64,000 nt of DNA from Arsenophonus sp052171275 (GCA_052171275.1 CM125795.1:558001-622000); one strand, 5' to 3'; counted from the stretch's first letter, positions 11,411 through 21,559 are shown. Notes: generated from the sequence alone by a model not told the origin. Made by a program: numbers and translations.

Positions 11411-12200
11411 TTAAAAATCTTATAATAAGTAAAATATATTAATATAAGATAGATTAATTTATGATGCTAATAATCCAGACAATTATTGTTTAGTAAAGAG
11501 ATGTTTAAATTTCAATATAAAAACTATTTATCCTATTTTTTTATTACTAATTATTTATATTATTTAATGAATATAAGCTTTATTATTGGTATATATAGTT
11601 TTTACTTTTAATAAAATTATAAATTATTTTATTAATAGTAAAAACTATATTCATAGTATGAAATAAATAATTTGCATGAAGTATTATATGATTATTAACA
11701 ACAATTAAATTTTCTGAAAAAGATATTTTTATATTTGATAAGTATATAATCATGATTTATTAATTCATAATAATTATTATAATATCATTACTATAATTGA
11801 TAGTTATTTTATTAAATTCTTACTTGTTAGCTATTTTTATAGGACATTTAATATTAATAAATTTATTATAGATTTTTAGAAAAAATACTAAATAAGATCT
11901 AATTGAATTAATAGTATTAAAATTTTTAATTATTAAACAAATTATTCATTGAAAATAAATGCTATGATAAATAAACAATATTTTAACTCATTACTATTAT
12001 AAGCTAATTATAAAAATCATAAATATAATGATTTAATATGTCTGATTAGATAATATAGTGATATTTTATATAATTTGAATTATAGAGATTATCAGTTATT
12101 TAAAAGAAGAATTCTATAGTTCAATAAAATTATTTTTATGTAGAAAGGTTATTTTTAATAATCTTTTAGTTTTTAATATTAAAATATTTTAATTTTATGT
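11411..12200 (+). pseudogene. usg: Decayed usg (aspartate-semialdehyde dehydrogenase-like)
   Basis: Remnant between pdxB and truA, the position of usg in E. coli. AIFIGHLILINL at 11830-11865 aligns without gaps with PVFYGHAQMVNF of Usg. DANNP at 11463-11477 matches the PEVNP segment at the predicted distance upstream. RDYQLFKRRIL at 12084-12116 followed by TAG matches the RNDYG...QFW region, the stop replacing Trp. Only about 18 codons fit between the pdxB stop and the first match, so roughly 95 N-terminal codons appear to be deleted. A near-perfect 25-bp inverted repeat sits inside. Confidence 0.65.
11593..11650. repeat. Quasi-palindrome, 24 of 25 bp paired
   Basis: Arms 11593-11617 and 11626-11650 pair at 24 of 25 positions around an 8-nt loop. 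It lies within the usg fossil. The single mismatch makes it a candidate intermediate in palindrome perfection by template switching. Confidence 0.75.
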
Positions 12201-12274
12201 TTCTTGAATCTTAAAAAAATAAACATAGATTGTTGCGGAAGAATAACTATAATGTTAAAGAATCATAATTAATT

Positions 12275-13069
12275 ATGTCAATAATTAAAATTGCATTAGG
12301 TATTAAATATGATGGTAGTCATTATCATGGTTGGCAACGTCAAAAACAGGTAAAAAGTATCCAAGCTTGCCTTGAGTTTGCTATAAATAAAGTTGCTAAT
12401 CAATATACAAAAATCTATTGTGCAGGGCGTACTGATGTTGGTGTTCATGCCATTGGACAAGTTGTCCATTTTGAAACATCTGTAATACGTAAAGATTCTG
12501 CTTGGACAGTAGGTGTTAATAGCTATTTACCATTTGATATTGTTGTTTTATGGAGCAGAATCGTTATTTCAGATTTTCATGCTCGTTTTAGTGCAATTTC
12601 ACGTCAATATCGTTATATGATTTTTAATCATAGTTGTCGACCAGCGATATTATCAACAGGAGTTGCCCATTATCATATATTGTTAGATGCTGAAAAGATG
12701 CATGCTGCAGCTCAATCATTAATTGGTGAACAAGATTTTACTTCATTTAGAGATGTTCAATGTCAATCTAAATCACCTTATCGTAATATAAAATATGTCC
12801 ATGTACGACGTTATGGTAATTATATTATCGTTGATATTAAAGCTAATGCTTTTTTTCATCATATGGTACGTAATATTGTTGGTACTTTGCTTATAATAGG
12901 ATATGGTAATAAAGATATCAATTGGATAGAAGAAATTATAAAGTTAAAAGATAGGAAAAAAGTACCTGCAACTGCAAAAGCAGAAGGACTTTACTTAATA
13001 GATGTTGATTATCCATTAAAATATAAAATACCTAAAATAAAAGAAGGACCATTTTTTTTACCAGAATAA
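12275..13069 (+). CDS. truA: tRNA pseudouridine(38-40) synthase
   Basis: Converts U38, U39 and U40 in the anticodon stem-loop of tRNAs to pseudouridine. The protein is 264 residues (E. coli 270). The catalytic Asp is in AGRTDVGVHA (Asp54), followed by FHARFSAISRQYRY. The C-terminal half holds the conserved FHHMVRNIVGTLL. The ATG start gives MSIIKIALGIKYDGS, as in homologues. It is flanked by the usg and dedA fossils, so the ancestral order usg-truA-dedA-accD is still visible although only truA and accD survive. Confidence 0.97.
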   Translation: MSIIKIALGIKYDGSHYHGWQRQKQVKSIQACLEFAINKVANQYTKIYCAGRTDVGVHAIGQVVHFETSVIRKDSAWTVGVNSYLPFDIVVLWSRIVISDFHARFSAISRQYRYMIFNHSCRPAILSTGVAHYHILLDAEKMHAAAQSLIGEQDFTSFRDVQCQSKSPYRNIKYVHVRRYGNYIIVDIKANAFFHHMVRNIVGTLLIIGYGNKDINWIEEIIKLKDRKKVPATAKAEGLYLIDVDYPLKYKIPKIKEGPFFLPE

Positions 13070-13126
13070 CTAATTTAATTTTATATTTTATTAACAAGTT
13101 CTAAAGTTATTTATAGTTATATTTTT

Positions 13127-13789
13127 ATGAAATTTTTTGTTGATTTTATCATATATATTGATTTTTATTTATCTAAGTTTCTTATTAGAAATATAATATT
13201 TTACTATATGTAATTTTATTTTTAATATTTTCATAAAATTTAATTATGATCATTCTTCTTTTTTTTACAAGGCAATTTTCTATTTTTATAGATAATAAAT
13301 TAACTATATTATAGAAAGATGATCCATTTAAGTATTAAATTAATGATAATATTAATAATTATTTATGCAATTATTTGATTGGTGATGTAATTATACTATT
13401 AGTAGTTTATTCAGTAAGGATTTATTTAGTAATCAAAATTCGAAAATTTTTTATCGTTTTCATTTAGAATGACGCATAAATTTTTATGAAAATATAGTAT
13501 ATAATAATAATTATCATTATATATATTAATATCTATTATTAAAATTTTTTCTTCATTTGTTATAGTATGGTAAAAATGTCGTATCGATATATTTCGTTTT
13601 TTGTAATTTTGTATAAGATTTATTATTTTTTATTATTTATTTATGTAGTTTATTTTTTTGTTATTTACCATAATAAGTATCTAGTATAATTATTAATAAT
13701 TATTAATTTTAATAATTATTTTAATTTTTAATCTTTCTTATATTATTAAATTTATCGCTATTATCGATCATCAATTAAAGAAAAACTAG
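13127..13789 (+). pseudogene. dedA: Decayed dedA (DedA-family membrane protein), full length
   Basis: Best-preserved fossil in the window. From ATG 13127, FVDFIIYIDFYL aligns with LIDFILHIDVHL of E. coli DedA. FLQGNFLF (13262-13285) aligns with FLPGDSLLF. LSIKLMIILIII (13328) aligns with LNVHMMVVLMLI. After a frame change LFSNQNSKIF (13422-13451) matches LFSNPNSKIF at nine of ten residues. After a further frame change MVKMSYRY (13567) matches MGHMSYRH. FIAIIDHQ precedes the TAG at 13787. The 663-nt span nearly equals the intact gene (about 660 nt) despite several stops and at least three frame shifts. DedA proteins act in lipid-carrier flipping and envelope homeostasis. Confidence 0.95.
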
Positions 13790-13915
13790 TTGTTAAACTA
13801 AATATATAGTCATTAATAAACTTTTAATTATTTTTTAACGACTGTGCTTTAATAATTTAATATAATAATTAGATTTGATAATATAATTTTAAATATAAAT
13901 GTTTAAGGTTTATTA

Positions 13916-14776
13916 ATGAGTTGGATTGAAAAAATTCTCAATAAAAGCAATATTATTAAAACACACAAAGCCAACATTCCAGAAGGAGTTTGGACAAAAT
14001 GCGATAGTTGTGGGCAGGTACTTTATCGCGCTGAATTAGAAAGTAATTTAGCTGTATGTCCAAAATGTGATCATCATATGCGTATTTCTGCCAGACAACG
14101 TTTAATTTCTTTTCTTGATGATGGGATCAAAATTGAGTTAGGTAGTGAATTAGAACCTAAAGATATTTTAAGATTTCGTGATTCGAAGAAATATAAAGAT
14201 CGTATATTATCAGCACAAAAAAGAACACATGAAAAAGATGCTTTAATTGTGATGAAAGGTACACTTAAAGGGATTCCAATTATTGCAGCAGCTTTTGAGT
14301 TTGGTTTTATGGGTGGCTCTATGGCTTCAGTTGTTGGTGCACGTTTTGTTCGTGCTACTGAACAATCATTAAAAGATTGTTGTCCGTTAATTTGTTTTTC
14401 TGCTAGTGGTGGGGCTCGTATGCAAGAAGCTCTAATATCATTAATGCAAATGGCAAAAACTAGTGCAGCGTTAGTAAAGATAAGAGAAAAAGGAATCCCT
14501 TATATTTCAGTGCTTACAGATCCAACAATGGGTGGTGTATCAGCAAGTTTAGCTATGTTAGGAGATATTAATATCGCTGAACCTAAAGCGCTTATTGGTT
14601 TTGCTGGTCCAAGGGTTATTGAACAAACTATGCGTGAAAAATTACCATTAGGTTTTCAACGAAGTGAATTTCTCATCGAAAAAGGTGCTATTGATATGAT
14701 TATTAGAAGACCTGAAATTCGTAATAAATTAGCTGAAATACTTTCTATATTAACTCATAGAACTATTCTAGATTAA
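13916..14776 (+). CDS. accD: Acetyl-CoA carboxylase carboxyltransferase subunit beta
   Basis: Beta half of the carboxyltransferase of acetyl-CoA carboxylase; with AccA it transfers CO2 from carboxybiotin to acetyl-CoA to form malonyl-CoA. It is 286 residues, shorter than the E. coli protein (304) by a C-terminal tail. The N-terminal zinc ribbon has Cys29, Cys32, Cys48 and Cys51 (CDSC and CPKC). The crotonase-type core includes FMGGSMASVVG and SASGGARMQE. AAGG lies 7 nt before the ATG. It is followed by folC with a 117-bp gap; the dedA gene that preceded it is decayed. Confidence 0.98.
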   Translation: MSWIEKILNKSNIIKTHKANIPEGVWTKCDSCGQVLYRAELESNLAVCPKCDHHMRISARQRLISFLDDGIKIELGSELEPKDILRFRDSKKYKDRILSAQKRTHEKDALIVMKGTLKGIPIIAAAFEFGFMGGSMASVVGARFVRATEQSLKDCCPLICFSASGGARMQEALISLMQMAKTSAALVKIREKGIPYISVLTDPTMGGVSASLAMLGDINIAEPKALIGFAGPRVIEQTMREKLPLGFQRSEFLIEKGAIDMIIRRPEIRNKLAEILSILTHRTILD

Positions 14777-14893
14777 AATTAAGTTAACGTTATTACCACA
14801 TAATCTAATGATGATCTATAACTATCATATCTTGTAATGAAATGAAAATTTCAAGAAATAAAATTAAAAAATGAAAAGATATTTAAATTTTAA

Positions 14894-16183
14894 ATGATAC
14901 CAGTATCTACTTCTTCTTTAACTACTTGGTTAACTTATTTAAGCAATCAGCATAGTAAAATTATTGATATGGGACTTGATAGAGTTATGGTTATTGCTCG
15001 TCAATTACAACTATTAAATCCAGCTAAAAAGGTTATTACTGTTGCAGGAACAAATGGTAAAGGAACTACTTGTCATGCATTAGAATCAATTTTAATTGAA
15101 ACTGGCTTAAAAGTTGGTGTTTACAGTTCTCCACATCTGTTGAATTATACTGAACGCGTTAGAATACAAGGTAAAATATTACCTGAAGAGGATTTTTGTA
15201 AAGTTTTTTTTGATATCGAATCTAAACGTTCTATGATTAAAATTACGCTAACATATTTTGAATATAGCACCTTAGCTGCTTTACAATTATTTAAAAAAGC
15301 TAAACTTGATATAGCTATTTTAGAAGTTGGTTTAGGTGGAAGATTAGATGCAACTAATATTGTAAATCCAAATATTAGCGTGATTACTAACATTGCACTA
15401 GATCATATTAATTGGCTCGGTAATGATCGTGAGCATATTGGTTATGAAAAAGCTGGTATTTTCCGATCAGGCTGCTATGCAGTTTTTGGTGAACTAGATA
15501 TTCCGCATTCGATTAATAAAGTAGCTAAAGTTATTGGAGCTAAATTATTTTGTCGAGGAATAGATTGGAAATTTGAATTACAAAATAATTATTGGAATTG
15601 GGAATCTTGTAATCTTAATTTTAAAAAATTATCTTTACCTAATGTTCCACTAGTCAATGCTGCAACAGCATTAGCAATTATTGATTGCTTAATTAAAGAA
15701 GATAATACTTTTATTCATATTATATCAGAGCAAGCAATTCAAAGAGGATTAATAAAGGCAAAATTACCAGGACGTTTTCAAATAATTCGTAAAAAACCTT
15801 ATGTAATTTTAGACGTAGCGCATAATCCTCACGCAGCGGCATATTTAGCTAATAAACTATCTTGGTTATCAAAACAGAAAAATTGTAAAGTTTATGCAAT
15901 CATAGCTATGTTAATTGATAAAGATATAAAAAATACTCTATTTTATCTAGATTCACAAGTTGATAAATGGTATCTAGCTTCATCAGGTGAAACGCGTGGC
16001 GCTAATGTTTACCAATTAGCAAAATATATTAATTCTCCATATCAATTTAATACTGTTAGAGATGCTTGGTTTCAGGTAATGAAAGAAGCTAAAAAACAGG
16101 ATATTGTGTTAGTTTGTGGTTCATTTCATGCTGTCGCTGAAGTTATGAAGTTAGAAATAATAAAGGAAAGGTTAAATGACTAA
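14894..16183 (+). CDS. folC: Bifunctional tetrahydrofolate synthase/dihydrofolate synthase
   Basis: Adds glutamate to dihydropteroate and polyglutamate tails to folates, using ATP. It has 429 residues (E. coli 422). The Mur-ligase P-loop GTNGKGTT is at 52-59; EVGLGGRLDATN and the ITNIALDHINWLG metal/ATP segment follow, and DVAHNPHAAAYL lies in the C-terminal glutamate-ligase domain. It overlaps the start of dedD by 8 nt, so the two are likely translated from one message. Intact, with no internal anomalies. Confidence 0.98.
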   Translation: MIPVSTSSLTTWLTYLSNQHSKIIDMGLDRVMVIARQLQLLNPAKKVITVAGTNGKGTTCHALESILIETGLKVGVYSSPHLLNYTERVRIQGKILPEEDFCKVFFDIESKRSMIKITLTYFEYSTLAALQLFKKAKLDIAILEVGLGGRLDATNIVNPNISVITNIALDHINWLGNDREHIGYEKAGIFRSGCYAVFGELDIPHSINKVAKVIGAKLFCRGIDWKFELQNNYWNWESCNLNFKKLSLPNVPLVNAATALAIIDCLIKEDNTFIHIISEQAIQRGLIKAKLPGRFQIIRKKPYVILDVAHNPHAAAYLANKLSWLSKQKNCKVYAIIAMLIDKDIKNTLFYLDSQVDKWYLASSGETRGANVYQLAKYINSPYQFNTVRDAWFQVMKEAKKQDIVLVCGSFHAVAEVMKLEIIKERLND

Positions 16184-16802
16184 TAACTTTCGAAATAGAT
16201 TGGTTGGAATGATTGTTATTTTTACTGTTGCAATTATTATATTGCCAATATTATTGGATGGGAAAAAAAAGTATAATGATAATAGATTTACAGTAATTCC
16301 TTTACTTAATAATAAAGTTAGTGATGAGTATAGAATTAAAATGATTTCTACAATTAACTTTAAACAACTAACAAAACCAGTAGATAATAGTATTTCGGAA
16401 GTAATAGTTTCTGATAATATTTATGATACAAATTCTAAGTTTAAAAATGACATATTTATTGAAAATAGAGCAAATACTAAATCAGTGTTAATTACAAAAA
16501 AAAATATCAATTTTAATAAGAAAACTAAAACACTAGAAAGTAAGGAAGATTATATTATTCAATTATGTGTTTTGAAAAATTCAATAAAAGTGGAGGAGAT
16601 TATTTCTAAATTGCGTTTATTTGGTTATCAAGCCTACACAGATCCATTATTACCGATTAATGGTCAATTAACAAGAATTTTTATTGGTTTAAATACTTCA
16701 ATAGAAAAATTACAATCTAGTTTATCTAAATTAAAAGATTTAACTGGATTACAGGGTCAAATACGCAGTTATAGAGAACAAAATAGATTTATTAATAAAT
16801 AA
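16176..16802 (+). CDS. dedD: SPOR-domain cell division protein DedD
   Basis: Small inner-membrane protein that binds denuded peptidoglycan glycans at the septum. It is 208 residues (E. coli 220). One transmembrane segment spans about residues 9-29, followed by a low-complexity Asn/Lys-rich linker and a C-terminal SPOR domain from about residue 128 (EDYIIQLCVLKN...GYQAYTD). The linker is poorly conserved and heavily A+T-driven, as expected for a non-structured region. An AAGGAAAGG ribosome-binding site lies inside the end of folC, with an 8-nt overlap. A 200-bp gap separates it from the open part of cvpA. Confidence 0.93.
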   Translation: MTNNFRNRLVGMIVIFTVAIIILPILLDGKKKYNDNRFTVIPLLNNKVSDEYRIKMISTINFKQLTKPVDNSISEVIVSDNIYDTNSKFKNDIFIENRANTKSVLITKKNINFNKKTKTLESKEDYIIQLCVLKNSIKVEEIISKLRLFGYQAYTDPLLPINGQLTRIFIGLNTSIEKLQSSLSKLKDLTGLQGQIRSYREQNRFINK

Positions 16803-16960
16803 TATATTAATATTAAATTAAGTGATATTAATTATTTAAATGTATAATTGTTATTTGTTTTTTATCAAAATTAGTAAATAAATTTTGATAAAATATTTTC
16901 ATTTTTTATAAAAATATGTTTATTATATTAATATTTAATTCTTGGATTAAAATTATGGTT

Positions 16961-16963
16961 TGA
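16961..16963 (+). other. In-frame TGA at ancestral codon 3 of cvpA
   Basis: The ancestral cvpA start is ATG at 16955, read M-V-stop-I-D-Y-V-I-I. E. coli CvpA begins MVWIDYAII, so the third codon changed from TGG (Trp) to TGA. The 13 codons after the TGA are still well conserved up to the TTG at 17003, so the stop is recent or is bypassed. Confidence 0.85.
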
Positions 16964-17002
16964 ATTGATTATGTTATAATTACTATTATTAGTTTTTCTT
17001 CT

Positions 17003-17473
17003 TTGATTAGTTTAGTTCGTGGTTTCGTACGAGAAGTTCTTTCATTTATTATTCTGAGTTGTGCTTTTTTTGTTGCTAGTCAATTTTATCCTTATCTGGT
17101 AGTTTATCTTACTAATTTTAATGAGCCTTTAATCAAAAATGGTATTGCTATCGCAATTTTATTTATTACAACTTTAATTATTGGTGCATTAATAAATTAT
17201 TTAATTAATTCATTACTTGAGAAAACTGGATTATCTAGTACAGATCGTCTATTAGGTCTATGTTTTGGTGTATTACGTGGTATATTAATAGTATCAATAA
17301 TATTATTTTTCTTGGATACTTTTACATTTTTACCAAAAACTGAAGATTGGCAACATTCTAAATTCATATCTCAATTTAATTATATTATTAGATGGTTTTT
17401 TGATTATTTTAAAAATACGTTAAGTTTTTTATCTGAAAATTATCATTCAGTTTTGTTGATAAGGAAAGAATAG
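17003..17473 (+). CDS. cvpA: Colicin V production family membrane protein CvpA, 5' end disrupted
   Basis: Multi-pass inner-membrane protein, here 156 residues when read from TTG 17003. In E. coli CvpA is needed for colicin V export and has a role in the envelope. Conserved features are LVRGFVREVLSF, the FVASQFYPYL region, the GLSSTDRLLG loop and IRWFFDYF near the C-terminus, with about four hydrophobic segments. The true N-terminus (ATG 16955) is interrupted by TGA at codon 3, so translation must restart, read through, or fail. The first hydrophobic helix would lose about 16 residues from TTG. The stop abuts the purF ATG with no gap, as in the E. coli cvpA-purF unit. Confidence 0.85.
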   Translation: MISLVRGFVREVLSFIILSCAFFVASQFYPYLVVYLTNFNEPLIKNGIAIAILFITTLIIGALINYLINSLLEKTGLSSTDRLLGLCFGVLRGILIVSIILFFLDTFTFLPKTEDWQHSKFISQFNYIIRWFFDYFKNTLSFLSENYHSVLLIRKE

Positions 17474-18928
17474 ATGTGCGGTATCGTAGGTATTGTTGCT
17501 TTTACTCCAGTTAATCAATCAATTTATGATGCTTTAACAGTACTTCAGCATCGCGGACAAGATGCTACAGGTATTGCAACAATCGATAAAAATAATCAGT
17601 TTCATATACGAAAATCGAATGGTTTGGTAAAAGATGTGTTTGCTGCTCGACATATGTTACGTTTGCGTGGTAAAATTGGAATTGGTCATGTTCGATATCC
17701 AACTGCTGGTAGCTCTAGTGCCTCAGAAGCACAACCTTTTTATGTTAATTCACCTTTTGGTATTACATTGAGTCATAATGGTAATTTGACTAATGCTCAT
17801 GAATTAAGAAAAACGTTATTTCAAATAGCTCATCGCCATCTAAATACTTATTCTGACTCAGAAATTTTGTTAAACATACTTGCTGATGAATTAGATAAAT
17901 TCGATTACTTTCCTCTTACTCCAGAAAATATTTTTACTGCTATTTCTGCAATGCATAATAAAATTCGCGGTGCTTATGCTTGTGTTGCGATAATTATTGG
18001 TCATGGTTTAGTTGCCTTTCGTGATCCGTTTGGTATTCGTCCTTTAGTATTGGGTAGACGTATATTAGAAGAAGGTAAAAATGAGTATATGATTGCTTCT
18101 GAAAGTGTTGCTTTAGATACTCTTGGTTTTGATTTTTTGCGTGATGTTGCACCTGGTGAAGTGATTTATGTTACTGAACAAGGACAACTTTTTTCTTGTC
18201 AATGTTCAAAAAATCCACAATTAACTCCTTGTTTGTTTGAGTTTGTTTATTTAGCTAGACCAGATTCATTTATTGATAAAATCTCGGTTAATAGAGCCCG
18301 TTTAAGAATGGGGCAAAAATTAGGAGCTAAAATTGCGCGACAATGGCATAATTTAGATATTGATGTTGTAATTCCGATTCCTGAAACTTCATGTGATAGT
18401 GCATTGGAAATTTCTTATATTTTAGGTAAACCATATCGTCAGGGTTTTGTTAAAAATCGTTATGTAGGTCGAATTTTTATTATGCCAGAAGAGCATGAAA
18501 GGCGTAAATTAGTACGTCGTAAACTAAATGTAAATAGAGCTGAATTCAAAGATAAAAATGTTTTATTGGTTGACGATTCAATTGTTCGTGGAACAACATC
18601 TCAACAGATTGTTGAATTAGCACGTGAAGCAGGAGCGAATAAAGTTTATTTTGCTTCTGCATCACCAGAAGTCCGCTTCCCAAATGTTTATGGTATTGAT
18701 ATACCATCTGTTAATGAATTAATTGCTCATAGGCGTAAAGTAGATGAAATTTGTAAACTTATCGGTGCTGATTATCTAATTTTTCAGGATCTTACTGATT
18801 TGATCGATGCAGTTAGAGAAGAAAATATAGATATTAATAATTTTGAATGTTCTGTCTTTAATGGTGTTTATGTTACCAAAGATATTGATCAATCTTATTT
18901 AGATTATTTAGAAGATCTTCGTAAATAG
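17474..18928 (+). CDS. purF: Amidophosphoribosyltransferase
   Basis: First committed step of purine synthesis: glutamine-dependent conversion of PRPP to 5-phosphoribosylamine. It has 484 residues against 505, lacking only the variable C-terminal tail. The N-terminal nucleophile is the Cys of MCGIVGIV (exposed after Met removal), and HRGQDATGIAT and GHVRYPTAG belong to the glutaminase domain. The PRPP-binding motif VLLVDDSIVRGTT lies at about 362-374. An AAGGAAAG ribosome-binding site lies in the end of cvpA, and the ATG directly follows the cvpA stop. Intact. Confidence 0.98.
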   Translation: MCGIVGIVAFTPVNQSIYDALTVLQHRGQDATGIATIDKNNQFHIRKSNGLVKDVFAARHMLRLRGKIGIGHVRYPTAGSSSASEAQPFYVNSPFGITLSHNGNLTNAHELRKTLFQIAHRHLNTYSDSEILLNILADELDKFDYFPLTPENIFTAISAMHNKIRGAYACVAIIIGHGLVAFRDPFGIRPLVLGRRILEEGKNEYMIASESVALDTLGFDFLRDVAPGEVIYVTEQGQLFSCQCSKNPQLTPCLFEFVYLARPDSFIDKISVNRARLRMGQKLGAKIARQWHNLDIDVVIPIPETSCDSALEISYILGKPYRQGFVKNRYVGRIFIMPEEHERRKLVRRKLNVNRAEFKDKNVLLVDDSIVRGTTSQQIVELAREAGANKVYFASASPEVRFPNVYGIDIPSVNELIAHRRKVDEICKLIGADYLIFQDLTDLIDAVREENIDINNFECSVFNGVYVTKDIDQSYLDYLEDLRK

Positions 18929-19082
18929 AATTGAGTTTAAAAGATATAATTAAATTTGAAATTTAGAACAAATATTTATTATAATATTATTATGTTTTAA
19001 TTTAAATTAAATATAATTGAATATCATTAAAGTCTACATAATAGCGAAATTCGTTTTATAGTTATTATTGAGAAAAAAAATA

Positions 19083-19661
19083 ATGCATAGAATAATTATA
19101 GGATTAACAGGTACAAGTGGCGTTATTTACGGTATTCGTTTACTTGAGGTTTTACATTCTGTTGATAATTTTGAAATTCATTTAATTATTAGTTCAGCTG
19201 CCAAACAAACTATATCATTGGAAACAAATTATAATTTACATGATGTTAAATCAATGGCAGATATTGTTTATGATAATAGAGATATAACTGCAGCAATTTC
19301 TTCTGGTTCATTTATTACTTCTGGTATGATTGTTATGCCGTGTTCAATAAAAACATTATCAGGGATTGCGAATAGTTACAACGATACGTTAATTACACGT
19401 TCTGCTGATGTGATTTTAAAAGAGAAACGTAAATTAATATTAGGCGTTAGGGAAACACCTTTGCATTTAGGTCATCTTAAATTAATGATGAATGTTATAG
19501 AAATTGGTGGAATAATTTTCCCACCACTACCTGCTTTTTATTATAAGCCGAAAACTATACAAGATATTATCGATCAAACCGTTAATCGTGTATTAGATCA
19601 ATATAATATAGATATAATTTTATCAAAAACTTTATTTACTCGTTGGTCTAATTCTAAGTAA
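19083..19661 (+). CDS. ubiX: Flavin prenyltransferase UbiX
   Basis: Makes prenylated FMN, the cofactor of the UbiD decarboxylase in ubiquinone synthesis, from FMN and dimethylallyl phosphate. The ATG at 19083 gives 192 residues and the N-terminus MHRIIIGLTGTSG seen in homologues; an in-frame TTG 15 nt upstream is an unlikely alternative. Signatures are GLTGTSG near 7-13, SSGSF, PCSIKTLSGIANSY, and RETPLHLGHL. It is the last intact gene before the 25.7-kb gene desert. Its retention is notable because the ispD and ispF fossils suggest the cell no longer makes isoprenoid precursors itself. Confidence 0.97.
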   Translation: MHRIIIGLTGTSGVIYGIRLLEVLHSVDNFEIHLIISSAAKQTISLETNYNLHDVKSMADIVYDNRDITAAISSGSFITSGMIVMPCSIKTLSGIANSYNDTLITRSADVILKEKRKLILGVRETPLHLGHLKLMMNVIEIGGIIFPPLPAFYYKPKTIQDIIDQTVNRVLDQYNIDIILSKTLFTRWSNSK

Positions 19662-21559
19662 TTATTTTTATGATAACGTTAAAAACACTTTAACTTAAAT
19701 ATCTTTAGTGTATTTAATAAATAATAATATTTAAAAATTTATTTTCTTTCTAACATTAATATATTAAGTGACTAATTTTAGAAGAGATTTAAAATAAATT
19801 ATACAATTTTTAATCAATGTTATTATTATTAAAAATAATAACTAAAATAATAATATAGTTACTATAGTTAATTAATATGAACCAAATAGATACTATATTA
19901 AATAATAAAATTAATAGTAATAAGTTCAAGTTATTTTGATAACATTCACCATTTTTTCTAAAATACCGTTTTAAATAAAGTTAATAATTAAACATAAAAG
20001 GAGTTTTTTATTTAGATTTTATTAAATCTTAATTAATATTACTTTTTAAAAAACTTTAATATATAATTAGAAAAATAATATTAAATTTACTAGATAATAT
20101 AAGTTTTTCAAATAGTTAATATAACATTGATATTAATAAGATAATCTAAAATGGATATTTTAGATATGTTTTATCTTTATTTATTATTTATTAATATTAT
20201 TTAAAAATATAGATCTATATTTTTAAATAAAATATTTTCTCTGATTATTTAAATTTCCAATATATAATAAATAAATTTATTACTTGATTAATATTAAACT
20301 TAAATAGTAATGGTTTCTTCACTTTATGATAAGTGCTGAATTAAATTTAATATTAAAATTTTAATTAAATAAATCTTATAAAATTCTATTTTTATTTAAA
20401 GACAATGGATAATAACTAAATTAGAAAAAAAAATTTTTGATATTTTTTAGAATTTTAAGAAGTTTTCTTAAGCGTTTGTATATTTTTTAATATTTTTAAA
20501 GAAAATTATTCTTTTGTTTTTTAACTAAAATTTTTTTAATAAATTCGTTAAAATAATATTAATTATTGTATTAAATTAATCAAAACTTATTTAAATTTTA
20601 TTAAATAATCAATATATTTATTATTGAATTGATACTTTTAGTATAATTGAATAAAATAAAATAATGACATTTAATATATGATAAATTTTAAAATAGGTTA
20701 TTAGTTAATAAAATTTGATATTACTGATAATTAAAATTCATAAATTATTGTTATGTAGTTTTCATTAACGATATAAGTAACTAAAAAATTCATATTTAAA
20801 TAAATAATAGGTGATTAAATTTATAAATATAATTAATCAATAAGTTAGCAAAAATATAACTATTTCATTATTTTTAAAATATAATTATTTATAATATCTC
20901 TTTTATAATAATATTAAATTTAATAAATTTAATTAAAATAAAATATTTTTTATTTAGTTACATTGAAATTAAAGAGAAGTATAATATGAAAACAAATATA
21001 GATTAATTTTCTATAAATTTGATTAATAAATTTATCATAAAATATTTATTATTTTATGATAAATTTAAGTAAATATATTTATGATCATTTTAATAATAAA
21101 AATTTCAAAATATATAAATAATAAGAAAAAAGTTAATTTAAAATAAATTAATATTATTAATAAAGAAATAAATTAATTACTAAGTTGAAATCTTAAAATA
21201 TTAGAGATAAAGATAGAAAATCTTTATTTATAAAATATTCAATATTATTATCTATAATTATTTTTATAAAATTTTCAGTATTTTACTAAAAATAAAAAAT
21301 ATATTTATCTTATATTATTTTATGAGAAAAGATAAATAATCATATTATTAGTTGTAATAACAGTCTGTTATTTATCTATTAATATTCACTAAAATGGAAA
21401 AAAGAAAAACTTAGAATTATTAAGATAATTTTATAAATAAAAATATTTTATTATTAAAAAATAAATATTGTGTATTTATATTAATGATTTAATTGTATTA
21501 ACTATAGTTTTATTATTTTTTGCTATAATTTACTGTAGAATTAGTTTTTTGTTAAAAAT
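19662..21559 (+). other. Left part of the desert; argT/hisJ position
   Basis: No intact gene. In E. coli argT and hisJ (periplasmic binding proteins) lie here, upstream of hisQMP, and the length would fit them. I could not recognise their residues. It holds an 18-bp perfect hairpin at 21027-21067. Confidence 0.35.
21027..21067. repeat. Perfect hairpin, 18-bp stem
   Basis: Arms 21027-21044 and 21050-21067 are perfectly complementary around a 5-nt loop (TTTAT). It lies in decayed DNA with no active gene beside it. Confidence 0.7.

Noticed and set aside
16961..16963. UGA reassigned to tryptophan
   Set aside because: Several intact genes (pdxB, nuoE, nuoF, nuoG, nuoJ, nuoK) end with TGA at the expected C-terminus, and Trp is encoded by TGG throughout.
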